Source: Clostridium sp. UBA4548
GTDB taxonomy: Bacteria > Bacillota > Clostridia > Clostridiales > Clostridiaceae
Assembly (NCBI RefSeq): GCF_002387895.1
Contig: NZ_DGLI01000021.1
Location: 1-64,000, forward strand
Reading direction: 5' to 3'
Length of the DNA: 64,000 bases
Of this stretch, positions 51,127 through 60,885 are shown piece by piece. The position numbers and the translations under genes were made by a program. The stretch's first letter is position 1. Each line of letters begins with the position of its first letter. The notes beneath the pieces were generated by a model. That model was not told the DNA's origin. It made no database searches and saw nothing but the letters and a program-made list of their open reading frames with translations.

Positions 51127-52320
51127 ATGGGAAGTAAATCATTAGAAAAATACCTTAAAGTAAATCTAGAAGACCTTAAAAGTAAAGGGCTTTATAATGA
51201 AATTAATGTAATTACAGGTGCAAACGGTCCTAAAATTAATATTGGAGGAAAAACTCTTATAAATCTTTCTTCTAATAACTATTTAGGATTAGCAAACCAT
51301 CCAAGAATGGTAGAAGCTTCTGTAAAAGCTACTGAAAAATATGGTGCAGGTGCAGGTGCTGTTAGAACAATCAATGGAACTTTAGATATCCACATTGAAC
51401 TAGAGAAAAAGTTAGCTACATTTAAACATACAGAAGCTGCTATAGCTTTCCAATCAGGATTTAACTGTAACATGGCTGCAATTTCAGCTGTTATGGGCAA
51501 AAAAGATGCAATCCTTTCAGATGCATTAAACCATGCTTCAATAATAGACGGATGTAGATTATCAGGTGCTAAAATCATAAGAGTTGAGCATTCAGATATG
51601 AATGATTTAAGAGCTAAGGCTAAAGAAGCTAAGGAGTCAGGCTTATATGAAAAAGTAATGGTAATCACTGATGGGGTTTTCTCTATGGATGGAGACATTG
51701 CTAAGCTTCCAGAAATAGTAGAAATTGCTGAAGAGTTTGACTTAATCACATATGTTGATGATGCCCACGGTTCAGGTGTACTTGGAAAAGGTGCTGGAAC
51801 AGTTCATCACTTCGGATTATCAGACAAAATAGATTTCCAAATTGGAACATTATCTAAAGCAATAGGTGTGGTTGGTGGATACGTAGCTGGTACACAAGAT
51901 TTAATTGACTGGTTAAAAGTTAGGGGCAGACCATTCCTATTCTCAACATCTTTAACTCCAGGAGCAGCAGGCGCTTGTATTGAAGCTATAAATATATTAA
52001 CTGAAAGCACTGAGCTTCATGATAAGCTTTGGGAAAATGGAAACTATTTAAAGAAGGGCTTAAAAGAATTAGGCTTTGATATAGGCGATAGCGAAACTCC
52101 AATAACTCCATGTATTATTGGAGAGGCTGCAAAAGCTCAAGAATTCAGTAAGAGATTATATGAAGAAGGAGTTTATGCAAAAGCTATAGTATTCCCAACA
52201 GTGCCAATGGGAACAGCAAGAGTTAGAAATATGCCATCAGCAGCTCACACTAAAGAAATGTTAGATGATGCTATTGCTATTTACAAAAAAGTTGGTCAAG
52301 AAATGGGAATAATAAAATAA
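51127..52320 (+). CDS. kbl: Glycine C-acetyltransferase (2-amino-3-ketobutyrate CoA ligase)
   Basis: A 397-residue PLP enzyme of the alpha-oxoamine synthase family. The PLP lysine block (TLSKAIGVVGGYVAG), the DDAHGSGVLGKG motif and the conserved N-terminus (INLSSNNYLGLANHPRMVEA) are present. It splits 2-amino-3-ketobutyrate with CoA to glycine and acetyl-CoA, in the second step of threonine breakdown. ATG 51112 is in frame, but GGAGG fits ATG 51127. It is followed by tdh, completing the pathway. Confidence 0.95.
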   Translation: MGSKSLEKYLKVNLEDLKSKGLYNEINVITGANGPKINIGGKTLINLSSNNYLGLANHPRMVEASVKATEKYGAGAGAVRTINGTLDIHIELEKKLATFKHTEAAIAFQSGFNCNMAAISAVMGKKDAILSDALNHASIIDGCRLSGAKIIRVEHSDMNDLRAKAKEAKESGLYEKVMVITDGVFSMDGDIAKLPEIVEIAEEFDLITYVDDAHGSGVLGKGAGTVHHFGLSDKIDFQIGTLSKAIGVVGGYVAGTQDLIDWLKVRGRPFLFSTSLTPGAAGACIEAINILTESTELHDKLWENGNYLKKGLKELGFDIGDSETPITPCIIGEAAKAQEFSKRLYEEGVYAKAIVFPTVPMGTARVRNMPSAAHTKEMLDDAIAIYKKVGQEMGIIK

Positions 52321-52423
52321 GTTTAGAAAATATAAAAAGACTTATTTAACTTAAATATAAAAATATATAGTTAAAAATCAGAAAAACTCTTATTATTAAT
52401 AGTTTTTAACGGAGGATAATAAT

Positions 52424-53374
52424 ATGAAAAAAATATTAGTTACAGGTTGTTTAGGACAAATCGGTACAGAATTAGTTACTAAATTAAGAGAAGTTTACGG
52501 TGTTGATAACGTTGTAGCTTCTGATATTAGAAAACCAGAAGGTAACCCAATCGTTGAGGGTGGAGTATTTGAAATACTTGATGTTACTGATGCAAAAGCT
52601 TTCTTAGAAGTAGCTAGAAAACACAATGTAGATACAATAATTCACCTTGCAGCACTTTTATCAGCTGTTGCAGAAGCAAAACCTCAACTAGCTTGGGATA
52701 TAAACATGGGAGGACTTGTTAATGCTTTAGAAGCAGCAAGAGAGTTAAACTGCAAGTTCTTCACTCCAAGTTCAATAGGTGCTTTTGGACCAGATACTCC
52801 AAAAAACAATACTCCACAAGATACAATTCAAAGACCAAAAACTATGTATGGAGTAACAAAGGTTTCTGGAGAATTATTATGTGATTACTACTACACTAAA
52901 TTTGGTGTAGACACAAGAGGCGTAAGATTCCCAGGACTTATTTCTTATGTAGCACCTCCAGGAGGTGGAACTACTGACTATGCAGTAGATATTTACTACG
53001 AAGCATTAAAGAATGGTAAATATACTTCTTATATTGATAAAGGAACATACATGGATATGATGTATATGCCAGATGCTATCCAAGCAATTATCGATTTAAT
53101 GGAAGCTGATCCAAGCAAATTAAAACACAGAAATGCATTCAACATCACTGCTATGAGCTTTGAGCCAGAGCAAATTGCTGCTGAAATTAAAAAGCACATT
53201 CCTGAGTTTGAAATTAGCTATAATCCAGACCCAGTAAGACAAGGAATTGCAAACACTTGGCCAGATTCAATAGACCCAACTGCTGCAAAAGAAGAGTGGG
53301 GTTTTAAAGCTGAGTATGATTTAGCTAAAATGACAGCTGATATGCTTGAGAAGTTAAGAGCAAAGGGAATATAA
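52424..53374 (+). CDS. tdh: L-threonine 3-dehydrogenase (SDR/epimerase type)
   Basis: The 316-residue protein is an NAD-dependent extended short-chain dehydrogenase: Rossmann motif VTGCLGQIGTEL, IIHLAALLSAVAE and the catalytic YGVTK. It oxidises threonine to 2-amino-3-ketobutyrate, the substrate of the upstream Kbl, so threonine gives glycine and acetyl-CoA. This SDR-type TDH is different from the zinc alcohol dehydrogenase-type TDH of E. coli. GGAGG precedes the ATG. Confidence 0.95.
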   Translation: MKKILVTGCLGQIGTELVTKLREVYGVDNVVASDIRKPEGNPIVEGGVFEILDVTDAKAFLEVARKHNVDTIIHLAALLSAVAEAKPQLAWDINMGGLVNALEAARELNCKFFTPSSIGAFGPDTPKNNTPQDTIQRPKTMYGVTKVSGELLCDYYYTKFGVDTRGVRFPGLISYVAPPGGGTTDYAVDIYYEALKNGKYTSYIDKGTYMDMMYMPDAIQAIIDLMEADPSKLKHRNAFNITAMSFEPEQIAAEIKKHIPEFEISYNPDPVRQGIANTWPDSIDPTAAKEEWGFKAEYDLAKMTADMLEKLRAKGI

Positions 53375-53386
53375 TAGTTTTAAATT

Positions 53387-53425
53387 AAAGAAGAGCAGAT
53401 TTTATCTGCTCTTCTTTTAATTTTT
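53387..53425 (+). terminator. Terminator of the kbl-tdh operon
   Basis: AAAGAAGAGCAGAT (53387-53400) pairs perfectly with ATCTGCTCTTCTTT (53404-53417), loop TTT, then T-rich. Confidence 0.93.
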
Positions 53426-53597
53426 TGTTTTAACTAAAGTTAAGAACCTTTATCTATGGTTAAAGGTTCTATAGAAAAGTCATCACAATACAAAACAAAG
53501 AACATAGTAATTTAAAATAAACTAAAGATTACTTAGAATTAAATAAATATAGGATTAATATACTTAAGTATAAATTATTAGTTAGGAGGAGTAAGCT

Positions 53598-54521
53598 TTG
53601 GAATATTTACTAATATGTATTTTTTTTGTATTTGTTAGTGCTGTAATTGTGATAAATATTATAAAGATGAGGGAAAGGAATATGGAAAAGGACTATAAAC
53701 ATCATTGTCATATTCCACCCACAGCAATGAAAGTAAAATACCTAAAGGGTATACCTGAAATTGATAAAGAAATAGAAAGAAGGTATGCACACATAATAAA
53801 AAGTGCCTATACTCAATTTGATGAAGGAAAATACAAGGATTATGTAGAGAACTTGGAGAGAAAAAATTCAGAGGAAACAAAAGAAGCCATAGATAAAATT
53901 AAAAATAAAATCAATGATTTTAGGTTCACTAAAAATTTAGATAGTGTAGATAATAATATGCTAATTTATATATTTGAAAAGGTTGGAATAATAGATTTTT
54001 ATTTCTGGATTGCTGAAGACAAATTTTATTTAGCAGATAAACACCATCAAGGTATAGGGTGTTTTAGCTTTGAGCTAGAGCGAATTACTTGTTTTTGTAA
54101 AAAAGAGGATTTAGAGAAAGAAGATTTAAGAACTTCTAATATGAAGGCTGCAGGAACTGGGTTAGAGGATAATACTTTAACCTTTAATAAAGGCACCTTA
54201 CCACAACACATTAAAGTGGATGGACAGACAACGGTATTAGAATTGGTTATAGATAACAACCCTTACTGTGGATTTTTCACAAAGGAAGCCTACGAAGTGT
54301 TAGTAAACCAAATACCCCAAAAACAGTTAACTTTCATAAGAAGCAAAAATGAAGATGAAAACGTCTCTGAACCAATAAAAGAAAGTATAGAAGTAAAGGA
54401 AAATGAAGAAGAACTTGCTAGAAAAGTTTCTATGTTAGAAGAACTAATGAGAGATCATATATTGACAAAGGATGAATATGAAGAAAAAAAGAAAATATTA
54501 TTAGAAAAAGTCAAGAAATGA
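53598..54521 (+). CDS. Membrane-anchored protein with C-terminal SHOCT domain
   Basis: No family recognised for the middle part. The 307-residue protein starts with one membrane helix (YLLICIFFVFVSAVIVINII), continues with a charged cytoplasmic part, including a PH-like segment around residues 130-245, and ends with a SHOCT-type helical pair (ARKVSMLEELMRDHILTKDEYEEKKKILLEK). The start is TTG 53598, with AGGAGGAG six bases upstream; no ATG is near. SHOCT domains are short oligomerisation modules. It is monocistronic. Confidence 0.75.
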   Translation: MEYLLICIFFVFVSAVIVINIIKMRERNMEKDYKHHCHIPPTAMKVKYLKGIPEIDKEIERRYAHIIKSAYTQFDEGKYKDYVENLERKNSEETKEAIDKIKNKINDFRFTKNLDSVDNNMLIYIFEKVGIIDFYFWIAEDKFYLADKHHQGIGCFSFELERITCFCKKEDLEKEDLRTSNMKAAGTGLEDNTLTFNKGTLPQHIKVDGQTTVLELVIDNNPYCGFFTKEAYEVLVNQIPQKQLTFIRSKNEDENVSEPIKESIEVKENEEELARKVSMLEELMRDHILTKDEYEEKKKILLEKVKK

Positions 54522-54748
54522 AGAGGAAAAAATCTGGGTTGTTAATAATTGATTTACAAATCCTAGAGTTAAGTAGAACAAATCAACTGAAGGGTAAATA
54601 TCTTATTGATAAGTTGTTCATAAATTATTATTAATTCATGCGAAAAATAGAATAATTTATACTTCTTCAAAATAAATATAACTATACTAACTACTTAGGT
54701 AAAGTTAGCAGGTTAGTAATATTTTTTTAGTAATTGAAGGAGGGAATC

Positions 54749-55924
54749 ATGAAAAAGAAAATTGCAATTTTACTTAGTTCATTGTTTTTAATGACGTCTG
54801 TGTTTGCTGGATGTGGAAAAAATACTGGTAATGAAAAGCCAGGTTCTGATTCTAAGGATAATGTTATAAAAATTGGTGTTTTTGAGCCATTAACTGGAGC
54901 CAACGCTGGAGGGGGAGCCTTAGAATTAGAAGGAATAAAATTAGCTAACAAGCTTTATCCCGAAGTTTTAGGTAAGAAAGTAGAGTTAGTAGTGGTTGAT
55001 AACAAATCTGATAAAGTTGAAGCAGCTAATGCTGCTGCAAAACTAGTTGAGAAAGAAAAAGTCACAGCTATAGTTGGTAGCTGGGGAAGTTCTTTATCCA
55101 TGGCAGCAGGAGATATAGTGAAAAAAGCTAAAGTTCCAACTGTGGGAACCTCATGTACAAATCCTTTAGTTACTCAAGGAAATGAATATTACTTTAGAGT
55201 TTGCTTTATAGATCCATACCAGGGAACGGTTATGGCAAATTATGCCTACAATAAATTAAAAGCCAAAAAAGTTGCGATAGTTCAAGAGGTAGGAAGTGAT
55301 TACTCTATAGGACTTGCTAAGTTTTTTACTGATTCCTTTAAAAAGTTAACAGGCGATGACAAATCAATAATTGAAGTTGCTAATTATAATACAGGAGACC
55401 AAGATTTTACAGCTCAGTTGACAAATGTAAAAGCTAAAAATCCAGATGCAATTTTTGCGCCAGGTAATTTTACAGAATCAGCATTAGTAATTAAGCAAGC
55501 AAGACAACTTGGTATAACTTGTCCGATTATTGGTGGAGATACTTGGGAAACACCACAATTTATAGAGATAGGAGATAAAGCAGTAGATGGTGCAGTATTT
55601 TCTACTTTCTTTGCAACTGAAAAACCTATTACTAAAGAATCCGAGAAATTTTTAACAGAATACAAGAAAGAGTATAACAAAGAGCCAGCAGCAGTTACAG
55701 CTCTTGGATATGATGCTTATTTAGTACTTATTAAAGCCCTAGAGAAAAATGGAAGCACTGATTCCGTTAAGCTAAGAGATACCTTAGCTAACTTAAAGGA
55801 TTTTCAAGGAGCAGCTGGGGTTGTTAATTTCGATGAGAATAGAAATGCAATTAAAAATGCTGTTATTAAGCAGGTTAAAAATGGTAAGTTTACATTTTTA
55901 GACGTGGTGGACGGAGTGAAATAA
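54749..55924 (+). CDS. livJ: Branched-chain amino acid ABC transporter substrate-binding lipoprotein
   Basis: The 391-residue protein has a lipoprotein signal (LLSSLFLMTSVFAGCGKN) and a type 1 periplasmic-binding fold of the LivJ/BraC family (IKIGVFEPLTGANAGGGALELEGIKLA, VGSWGSSLSMAAGDIVKKAKVP, YFRVCFIDPYQG). It binds leucine, isoleucine, valine or a related ligand outside the cell. It starts the liv operon; a hairpin follows it before livH, so permease levels may be lower. GAAGGAGGG precedes ATG 54749. Confidence 0.93.
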   Translation: MKKKIAILLSSLFLMTSVFAGCGKNTGNEKPGSDSKDNVIKIGVFEPLTGANAGGGALELEGIKLANKLYPEVLGKKVELVVVDNKSDKVEAANAAAKLVEKEKVTAIVGSWGSSLSMAAGDIVKKAKVPTVGTSCTNPLVTQGNEYYFRVCFIDPYQGTVMANYAYNKLKAKKVAIVQEVGSDYSIGLAKFFTDSFKKLTGDDKSIIEVANYNTGDQDFTAQLTNVKAKNPDAIFAPGNFTESALVIKQARQLGITCPIIGGDTWETPQFIEIGDKAVDGAVFSTFFATEKPITKESEKFLTEYKKEYNKEPAAVTALGYDAYLVLIKALEKNGSTDSVKLRDTLANLKDFQGAAGVVNFDENRNAIKNAVIKQVKNGKFTFLDVVDGVK

Positions 55925-55932
55925 ATCATATT

Positions 55933-55965
55933 AGAAGAACAAGTGTTACTTGTTCTTCTTTATTA
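55933..55965 (+). terminator. Intra-operon hairpin after livJ
   Basis: AGAAGAACAAGT (55933-55944) pairs with ACTTGTTCTTCT (55948-55959), then TTATT. It probably attenuates transcription into livH, giving excess binding protein over permease. Confidence 0.8.
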
Positions 55966-56078
55966 AATAACAAGCACAAAGTTGTTTAAAAAAAGAACAA
56001 GTTCAGTTTGTAGAGCGGCTTTGGAGGGAGATTTGAGTCTCACCTGAGGAATAGGGGGGGAATTATCCTTCCAAAAGG

Positions 56079-56145
56079 TTGCTAAAGTAGTGTAGAAGGG
56101 GTACCCACAATATTTTCCTAGGAATATTGTAGTTATCTTTAGCAA
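56079..56145 (+). promoter_or_regulatory. Structured leader before livH
   Basis: TTGCTAAAG (56079-56087) pairs with CTTTAGCAA (56137-56145), enclosing a GGGTACCC palindrome and a hairpin ACAATATT.../AATATTGT (56106-56130). I do not recognise a known riboswitch class. It could control livH translation. Confidence 0.5.
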
Positions 56146-56177
56146 GTTATAGTTTGATTAATAAGGTTGGTGAAAAA

Positions 56178-57083
56178 ATGAATTTAGCAATGAGTTTAGA
56201 TATGTTTATGCAACACCTATTAAATGGCATATCCTTAGGCAGTCTTTATGCACTAATTGCAATAGGATACACTATGGTTTATGGAATACTCAGACTTATA
56301 AATTTTGCCCATGGAGATATTTTTATGGTAGCTGCTTATTTTGCCTTTTATGGAGTTTCTCTTTTTTCAATGCCCTGGTACTTAGCTTTTATTGCAGCTA
56401 TTATAATGACTGGACTCCTAGGGATACTTATAGAAATTGTTGCCTATAGACCTATAAGAAATGCACCTAAGATTTCAATTTTAATTTCAGCTATAGGTGT
56501 TTCTTTCTTACTTGAAAATTTAGCCACAGTAATTTTTGGCGGAGTGCCAAAGGCTTTTCCACAAGTGGATTTATTTACTGAGGTCATTCAAGTTGGAGAG
56601 GTTTCACTTCAAAGATTAACCATTATAATTCCAATAGTAACCTTAATATTATTATTTGGATTACTTTATTTAGTTAACAAAACAAAAAGTGGTATGGCTA
56701 TGAGAGCAGTATCTAAGGATCATGAAACTGCAACTCTAATGGGGGTAAATATAAATAGGATAATTTCTTTAACCTTTGCCTTGGGTTCAATTCTTGCAGC
56801 AGTAGGTGGAATTATGTGGGGATTAAAGTTTCCACAAATAGCTCCTCTTATGGGAATTATGCCGGGATTGAAGTGCTTTATTGCTGCAGTTATTGGGGGT
56901 ATAGGGGATATTAAAGGAGCGGTACTTGGGGGATTTATCCTTGGTGTTGGTGAAATTATGTTAGTAGCATTTTTACCCAGCCTTTCAGGATATAGAGATG
57001 CCTTTGCCTTTATATTACTTATATTGATCTTACTATTCAAGCCTACAGGAATTATGGGCGAAAAAATAGCAGAGAAGGTGTAA
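56178..57083 (+). CDS. livH: Branched-chain amino acid ABC permease LivH
   Basis: The 301-residue permease has about eight membrane segments and the LivH blocks (LYALIAIGYTMVYGILRLINFAHGDIFM, MRAVSKDHETATLMGVNINRIISLTFALGS, CFIAAVIGGIGDIKGAVLGG). The start at 56178 follows AAGGTTGGTG and aligns with family starts; an upstream ATG is not well placed. It forms the membrane channel with LivM and is followed four bases later by livM. Confidence 0.93.
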   Translation: MNLAMSLDMFMQHLLNGISLGSLYALIAIGYTMVYGILRLINFAHGDIFMVAAYFAFYGVSLFSMPWYLAFIAAIIMTGLLGILIEIVAYRPIRNAPKISILISAIGVSFLLENLATVIFGGVPKAFPQVDLFTEVIQVGEVSLQRLTIIIPIVTLILLFGLLYLVNKTKSGMAMRAVSKDHETATLMGVNINRIISLTFALGSILAAVGGIMWGLKFPQIAPLMGIMPGLKCFIAAVIGGIGDIKGAVLGGFILGVGEIMLVAFLPSLSGYRDAFAFILLILILLFKPTGIMGEKIAEKV

Positions 57084-57086
57084 TAG

Positions 57087-58193
57087 GTGAAAGAAAAAAA
57101 TGGTATTTTAAAATGGTTTGGGAAAAGAAATAATAGGTTAACTACTATATCCTTTATTATATTAGCAATAGTAATGTATTTCTTAGATGGAAATTTAGAT
57201 AGTTATAAAACTAGAATATTAAATTTATGTGCTATTTATGTGATTCTTTCATTGAGCATGAATCTTATAAATGGTTTCACAGGGCTATTTTCTCTTGGAC
57301 ATGCTGGTTTTATAGCTATTGGAGCATATACTACGGCAATTTTATCTATGCCAATAGCAGTTAAGGCACAAAACTTCTTTTTAGCGCCTATGATGAAACC
57401 CTTAGATAGTATCTATATGCCCTTTATATTTGCTTTAATTATTGGGGGAATCTTCTCTGCAATAGCGGCTTATCTTATAGGAGCTCCAGCTCTAAGGTTA
57501 AAAGGTGACTATTTGGCTATTGCAACCTTAGGTTTTGCAGAAATTATTAGAGTTGTTTTGACTAATACTCAAACTGTTACAAATGGAGCGCTAGGATTAA
57601 AGGGAATACCTCCCATTATTAATCTTTGGTGGACCTTTGGCCTTGCATTAATAACTATAATAGTTATACTTTCACTGATAAATAGTAGCTATGGAAGAGC
57701 ACTTAAGGCTATAAGGGAAGATGAAATAGCCGCAGAAAGCATGGGAATTAATTTGTTTAAGCATAAGGTATTAGCATTTATAATTGGTGCCTTTTTTGCA
57801 GGCATTGGAGGTGGGCTACTTGCAAATCTCCTAGGGACTATTGATCCATTAATGTTTAGATTTACTTTAACCTTTAATATCTTACTTATCATAGTTCTTG
57901 GAGGCATGGGAAGTGTTACAGGAACAATTATTGCTGCTTTTGTTATTACCATAGCCGGGGAAGCACTAAGATTTTTGGATGAAAGTATTAACTTAGGATT
58001 TGTAGAGTTCAGGGGCGTAGCAGGACTTAGGATGGTTGTATTTTCCGCTTTGTTAATGTTAGCTGTATTATTCTTTAGAAATGGAGTTATGGGAACAAGG
58101 GAATTTAGCTGGAATAAGCTTGTAGCATTTTTAAAGAATATCAAAGAGTTTAGGTTCTTTAAAAGAAAAGCCACAGCTAAGGGAGGAAAATAA
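57087..58193 (+). CDS. livM: Branched-chain amino acid ABC permease LivM
   Basis: The 368-residue permease has the LivM blocks (LSLSMNLINGFTGLFSLGHAGFIAIGAYTTAIL, APALRLKGDYLAIATLGFAEIIRVV, ALKAIREDEIAAESMGINLFKHKVLAFIIGAFFAGIGG). GTG start with AGAAGGTG upstream. The basic tail (FRFFKRKATAKGGK) is cytoplasmic. It pairs with LivH and directly precedes livG. Confidence 0.93.
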   Translation: MKEKNGILKWFGKRNNRLTTISFIILAIVMYFLDGNLDSYKTRILNLCAIYVILSLSMNLINGFTGLFSLGHAGFIAIGAYTTAILSMPIAVKAQNFFLAPMMKPLDSIYMPFIFALIIGGIFSAIAAYLIGAPALRLKGDYLAIATLGFAEIIRVVLTNTQTVTNGALGLKGIPPIINLWWTFGLALITIIVILSLINSSYGRALKAIREDEIAAESMGINLFKHKVLAFIIGAFFAGIGGGLLANLLGTIDPLMFRFTLTFNILLIIVLGGMGSVTGTIIAAFVITIAGEALRFLDESINLGFVEFRGVAGLRMVVFSALLMLAVLFFRNGVMGTREFSWNKLVAFLKNIKEFRFFKRKATAKGGK

Positions 58194-58195
58194 TT

Positions 58196-58966
58196 ATGGA
58201 GTTATTAAAGACAAATAGTGCAACTATGCAGTTCGGTGGATTAACTGCAGTTAGTGAGTTCAATTTGAGTATAAGAGAAGGGGAAATTGTAGCACTTATA
58301 GGACCTAATGGAGCGGGCAAAACTACGGCTTTTAATATGGTTACAGGAGTATATACTCCTACAAAAGGGAGTATAACCTATGAAGGAAAGGACATTACAG
58401 GTAATCGGCCAGATTTAATAACAAAAAAGGGAATAGCTAGAACCTTTCAAAATATACGATTGTTTAAGGAGTTATCCGTAATGGATAATGTACTTATAGC
58501 AAATCATCTTCATTTAAAATCAGGACTTGTTAGTGCAATTTTAAAGCTTCCTAGTTATAAAAGGGAGGAAAGAGCTATTAGAGAAAAATCTTTAGCACTT
58601 ATAGAGAGAGTTGGGCTTTTAGATGTGATGAATGAAAAGGCTTCATCTTTACCCTATGGAAAGCAAAGAAGATTAGAAATTGCAAGGGCTTTAGCTACTA
58701 ATCCAAGATTGCTGCTATTAGATGAGCCAGCAGCTGGGATGAACCCAAAGGAAACAGAAGAATTGACAGAGTTTATTAAAGAAATAAGAGATGAATATGA
58801 TCTTACAATATTTATGATAGAGCATCATATGCAGGTGGTTATGGGAATATCAGATAGGATTTATGTGTTAGACTACGGAATTACCATCGCTGAGGGGACA
58901 CCCCATGAAATTCAAAACAATCAAAAGGTTATAGAAGCATATTTGGGGGTGAAGGAAGATGCTTAA
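58196..58966 (+). CDS. livG: Branched-chain amino acid ABC ATPase LivG
   Basis: The 256-residue ATPase has Walker A (GPNGAGKTTAFN), the LivG-specific QNIRLFKELSVMDNVLIANH, signature-type SLPYGKQRRLEIARALATNPRLLLLDEPAAGMNP and the switch histidine (MIEHHMQVVMGISDRI). It starts three bases after livM and overlaps livF by eight bases. Confidence 0.94.
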   Translation: MELLKTNSATMQFGGLTAVSEFNLSIREGEIVALIGPNGAGKTTAFNMVTGVYTPTKGSITYEGKDITGNRPDLITKKGIARTFQNIRLFKELSVMDNVLIANHLHLKSGLVSAILKLPSYKREERAIREKSLALIERVGLLDVMNEKASSLPYGKQRRLEIARALATNPRLLLLDEPAAGMNPKETEELTEFIKEIRDEYDLTIFMIEHHMQVVMGISDRIYVLDYGITIAEGTPHEIQNNQKVIEAYLGVKEDA

Positions 58967-59675
58967 GGTCAGTGATTTAGTTGTATCTTATGGAGGAATA
59001 GAAGCTTTAAAAGGAATAGATATTGAAGTTAAAAAGGGTGAAATAGTAACTTTAGTTGGAGCTAATGGAGCAGGTAAAAGTACATTGTTAAGATCTATAG
59101 TAGGATTAGTAAAGCCCAAAGGTGGAAGTATAACCTATGAAGGTAAGGGGATTCTTGGAGAAAAGTCACAAAATATCGTTACTAAAGGAATAACCTTAGT
59201 TCCAGAGGGGAGAAGAGTTTTTTCTAACTTAACAGTACTTGAAAATATAAAATTAGGTGCTTATTTTAGGAAGGACACAAAGGGTATAGAAGAAGATATA
59301 CAGTGGGTATATAGTCTTTTTCCAAGACTTAAGGAAAGAAGTTGGCAGTTAGCAGGAACTTTATCAGGGGGAGAGCAACAAATGTTAGCAGTTGGAAGAG
59401 CTTTAATGTCTAATCCTAAGCTGTTGATGATGGATGAGCCATCTCTAGGTCTAGCACCCTTAATTGTAAAAGATATATTTAATATAATAAAGACCATTCG
59501 TGAAAAAGGAGTTACTATTCTTTTAATAGAGCAAAATGCTAATGTAGCCTTGAAGATAGCTGACAGAGGGTATGTTATGGAAATAGGAAAAATTACTATT
59601 GAAGGTAGTGGTAAAGCACTTCTTGAAAATGAAGATATTAAAAAGGCGTATTTAGGAGAGAGTGTTTCAAGATAA
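58959..59675 (+). CDS. livF: Branched-chain amino acid ABC ATPase LivF
   Basis: The 238-residue ATPase has Walker A (GANGAGKSTLLR), LivF-type VPEGRRVFSNLTVLENIKLGAY, the LSGGEQQMLAVGRALMSNPKLLMMDEPSLGLAP block and LLIEQNANVALKIADRGYVME. It completes the liv operon with LivG as the second ATPase. Confidence 0.94.
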   Translation: MLKVSDLVVSYGGIEALKGIDIEVKKGEIVTLVGANGAGKSTLLRSIVGLVKPKGGSITYEGKGILGEKSQNIVTKGITLVPEGRRVFSNLTVLENIKLGAYFRKDTKGIEEDIQWVYSLFPRLKERSWQLAGTLSGGEQQMLAVGRALMSNPKLLMMDEPSLGLAPLIVKDIFNIIKTIREKGVTILLIEQNANVALKIADRGYVMEIGKITIEGSGKALLENEDIKKAYLGESVSR

Positions 59676-59763
59676 TGGTAGATTTGACCTTTTTCATGAT
59701 TTAAATAATATATATAAATTAACATTATCTTTTTCATAAAGTTAGGGAAGAAGAATAAATAAA

Positions 59764-59800
59764 AAAGGAGTAGATTCGCATAAGAATTACTCCTTTAAGC
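59764..59800. terminator. Terminator between livF and the MCP gene
   Basis: AAAGGAGTA (59764-59772) pairs with TACTCCTTT (59788-59796), extended inside by ATTC/GAAT. It serves livF and probably the converging MCP gene. Confidence 0.8.
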
Positions 59801-59919
59801 ATTATTACAGGTAAAATTTCAAAACCTAAAATTAATAAGTTTATGTTGGCTATACTTAGCACTTTCACATATATTATCACAGTGGTATATGAAAGCTTTA
59901 ATTTCAAAGCTTGTAAGAG

Positions 59920-60885
59920 CTAAATATCCTTAGTATTAATAAATTTTGCTATATTAGAAATACTTTCTTCAAGTTTTCTATCAACAACGTTAGCCTCAGA
60001 AATGTGATGATCTATTTGCGTATTTGTATCTTTTAAAATTATATCAATATCACTTATCTTACTTAAAATGTTTTCTATATGAGATTTTTGGGTTGATATT
60101 ACATGTAAAACTTCATTAACCTCACTCTCAACCTTACCAAAAGAGTCTAAGGTATCATCAATTTTTTCAAGGGCAGTTTTAGAAGCAGTTACTCCCTGAG
60201 AAATAACTTGAGTATTTTTATTAGCGCTATTTAAGGCATTTTTAGCTTCAGCTTGAATTTTCCCAGTAAGGCTAGTGATATCTCCTGTACTTTGAGAAGT
60301 CATTTCAGCTAACTTTCTAACCTCTTCTGCTACTACTGCAAAGCCTCTTCCTCCTTCTCCTGCACGAGCAGCCTCTATAGCTGCATTTAAAGCTAACATA
60401 TTAGTTTGAGAAGCAATTCCATCAATGATTTGAGCAACTTGGGAAATTTGTTGAATCATTTCCCAAAGATTATTTATACTATTATAGGTGTTTTTAGCTT
60501 CACCGTCTAAAGACATTATAATATTAACAATATCTTCAACAGTTTTTTTACCCTCCTGAGACTTGTCTACATTTTTAGCTGTCATATCCATAAGGTTTTT
60601 GCTTTGATTATGTAATAGTTCAGTAGAAGAGTTAGTGTCACTAGCTAAATTAGAAATAGTGTTCATTTGCATTGAAATTTTTGAAGCTAAACTTGCTAAT
60701 ATGTCATGCTCGCTATTAACAGAATTGTGCTGAGAAATAATTCTTTCTATATCTTTATTCATATCTTTTAAAAATTCAATAGTATCAGTACCTATATTGT
60801 TACTATTATCAACAATAGCAGTGGTACTAGATAATATAGGATTCTCTTCTGTAGGTATAGTTTTTTTCTTACCAAATAATTTCAT
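59920..60885 (-). CDS. Soluble methyl-accepting chemotaxis-type receptor
   Basis: The 321-residue protein has the MCP signalling hairpin tip (IDGIASQTNMLALNAAIEAARAGEGGRGFAVVAEEVRKLAEMTSQST) flanked by long coiled coils. No membrane helix or periplasmic domain is present, and the N-terminal 60 residues carry no clear sensor domain. It could sense a cytoplasmic cue or join receptor arrays through CheA/CheW. No chemotaxis gene is adjacent. Confidence 0.9.
   Translation of the reverse strand: MKLFGKKKTIPTEENPILSSTTAIVDNSNNIGTDTIEFLKDMNKDIERIISQHNSVNSEHDILASLASKISMQMNTISNLASDTNSSTELLHNQSKNLMDMTAKNVDKSQEGKKTVEDIVNIIMSLDGEAKNTYNSINNLWEMIQQISQVAQIIDGIASQTNMLALNAAIEAARAGEGGRGFAVVAEEVRKLAEMTSQSTGDITSLTGKIQAEAKNALNSANKNTQVISQGVTASKTALEKIDDTLDSFGKVESEVNEVLHVISTQKSHIENILSKISDIDIILKDTNTQIDHHISEANVVDRKLEESISNIAKFINTKDI

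Noticed and set aside
55983..56075. A tRNA-like or riboswitch-like sequence with GATTTGAGTCTC
   Set aside because: It lacks a matching acceptor stem and anticodon arm in either direction.
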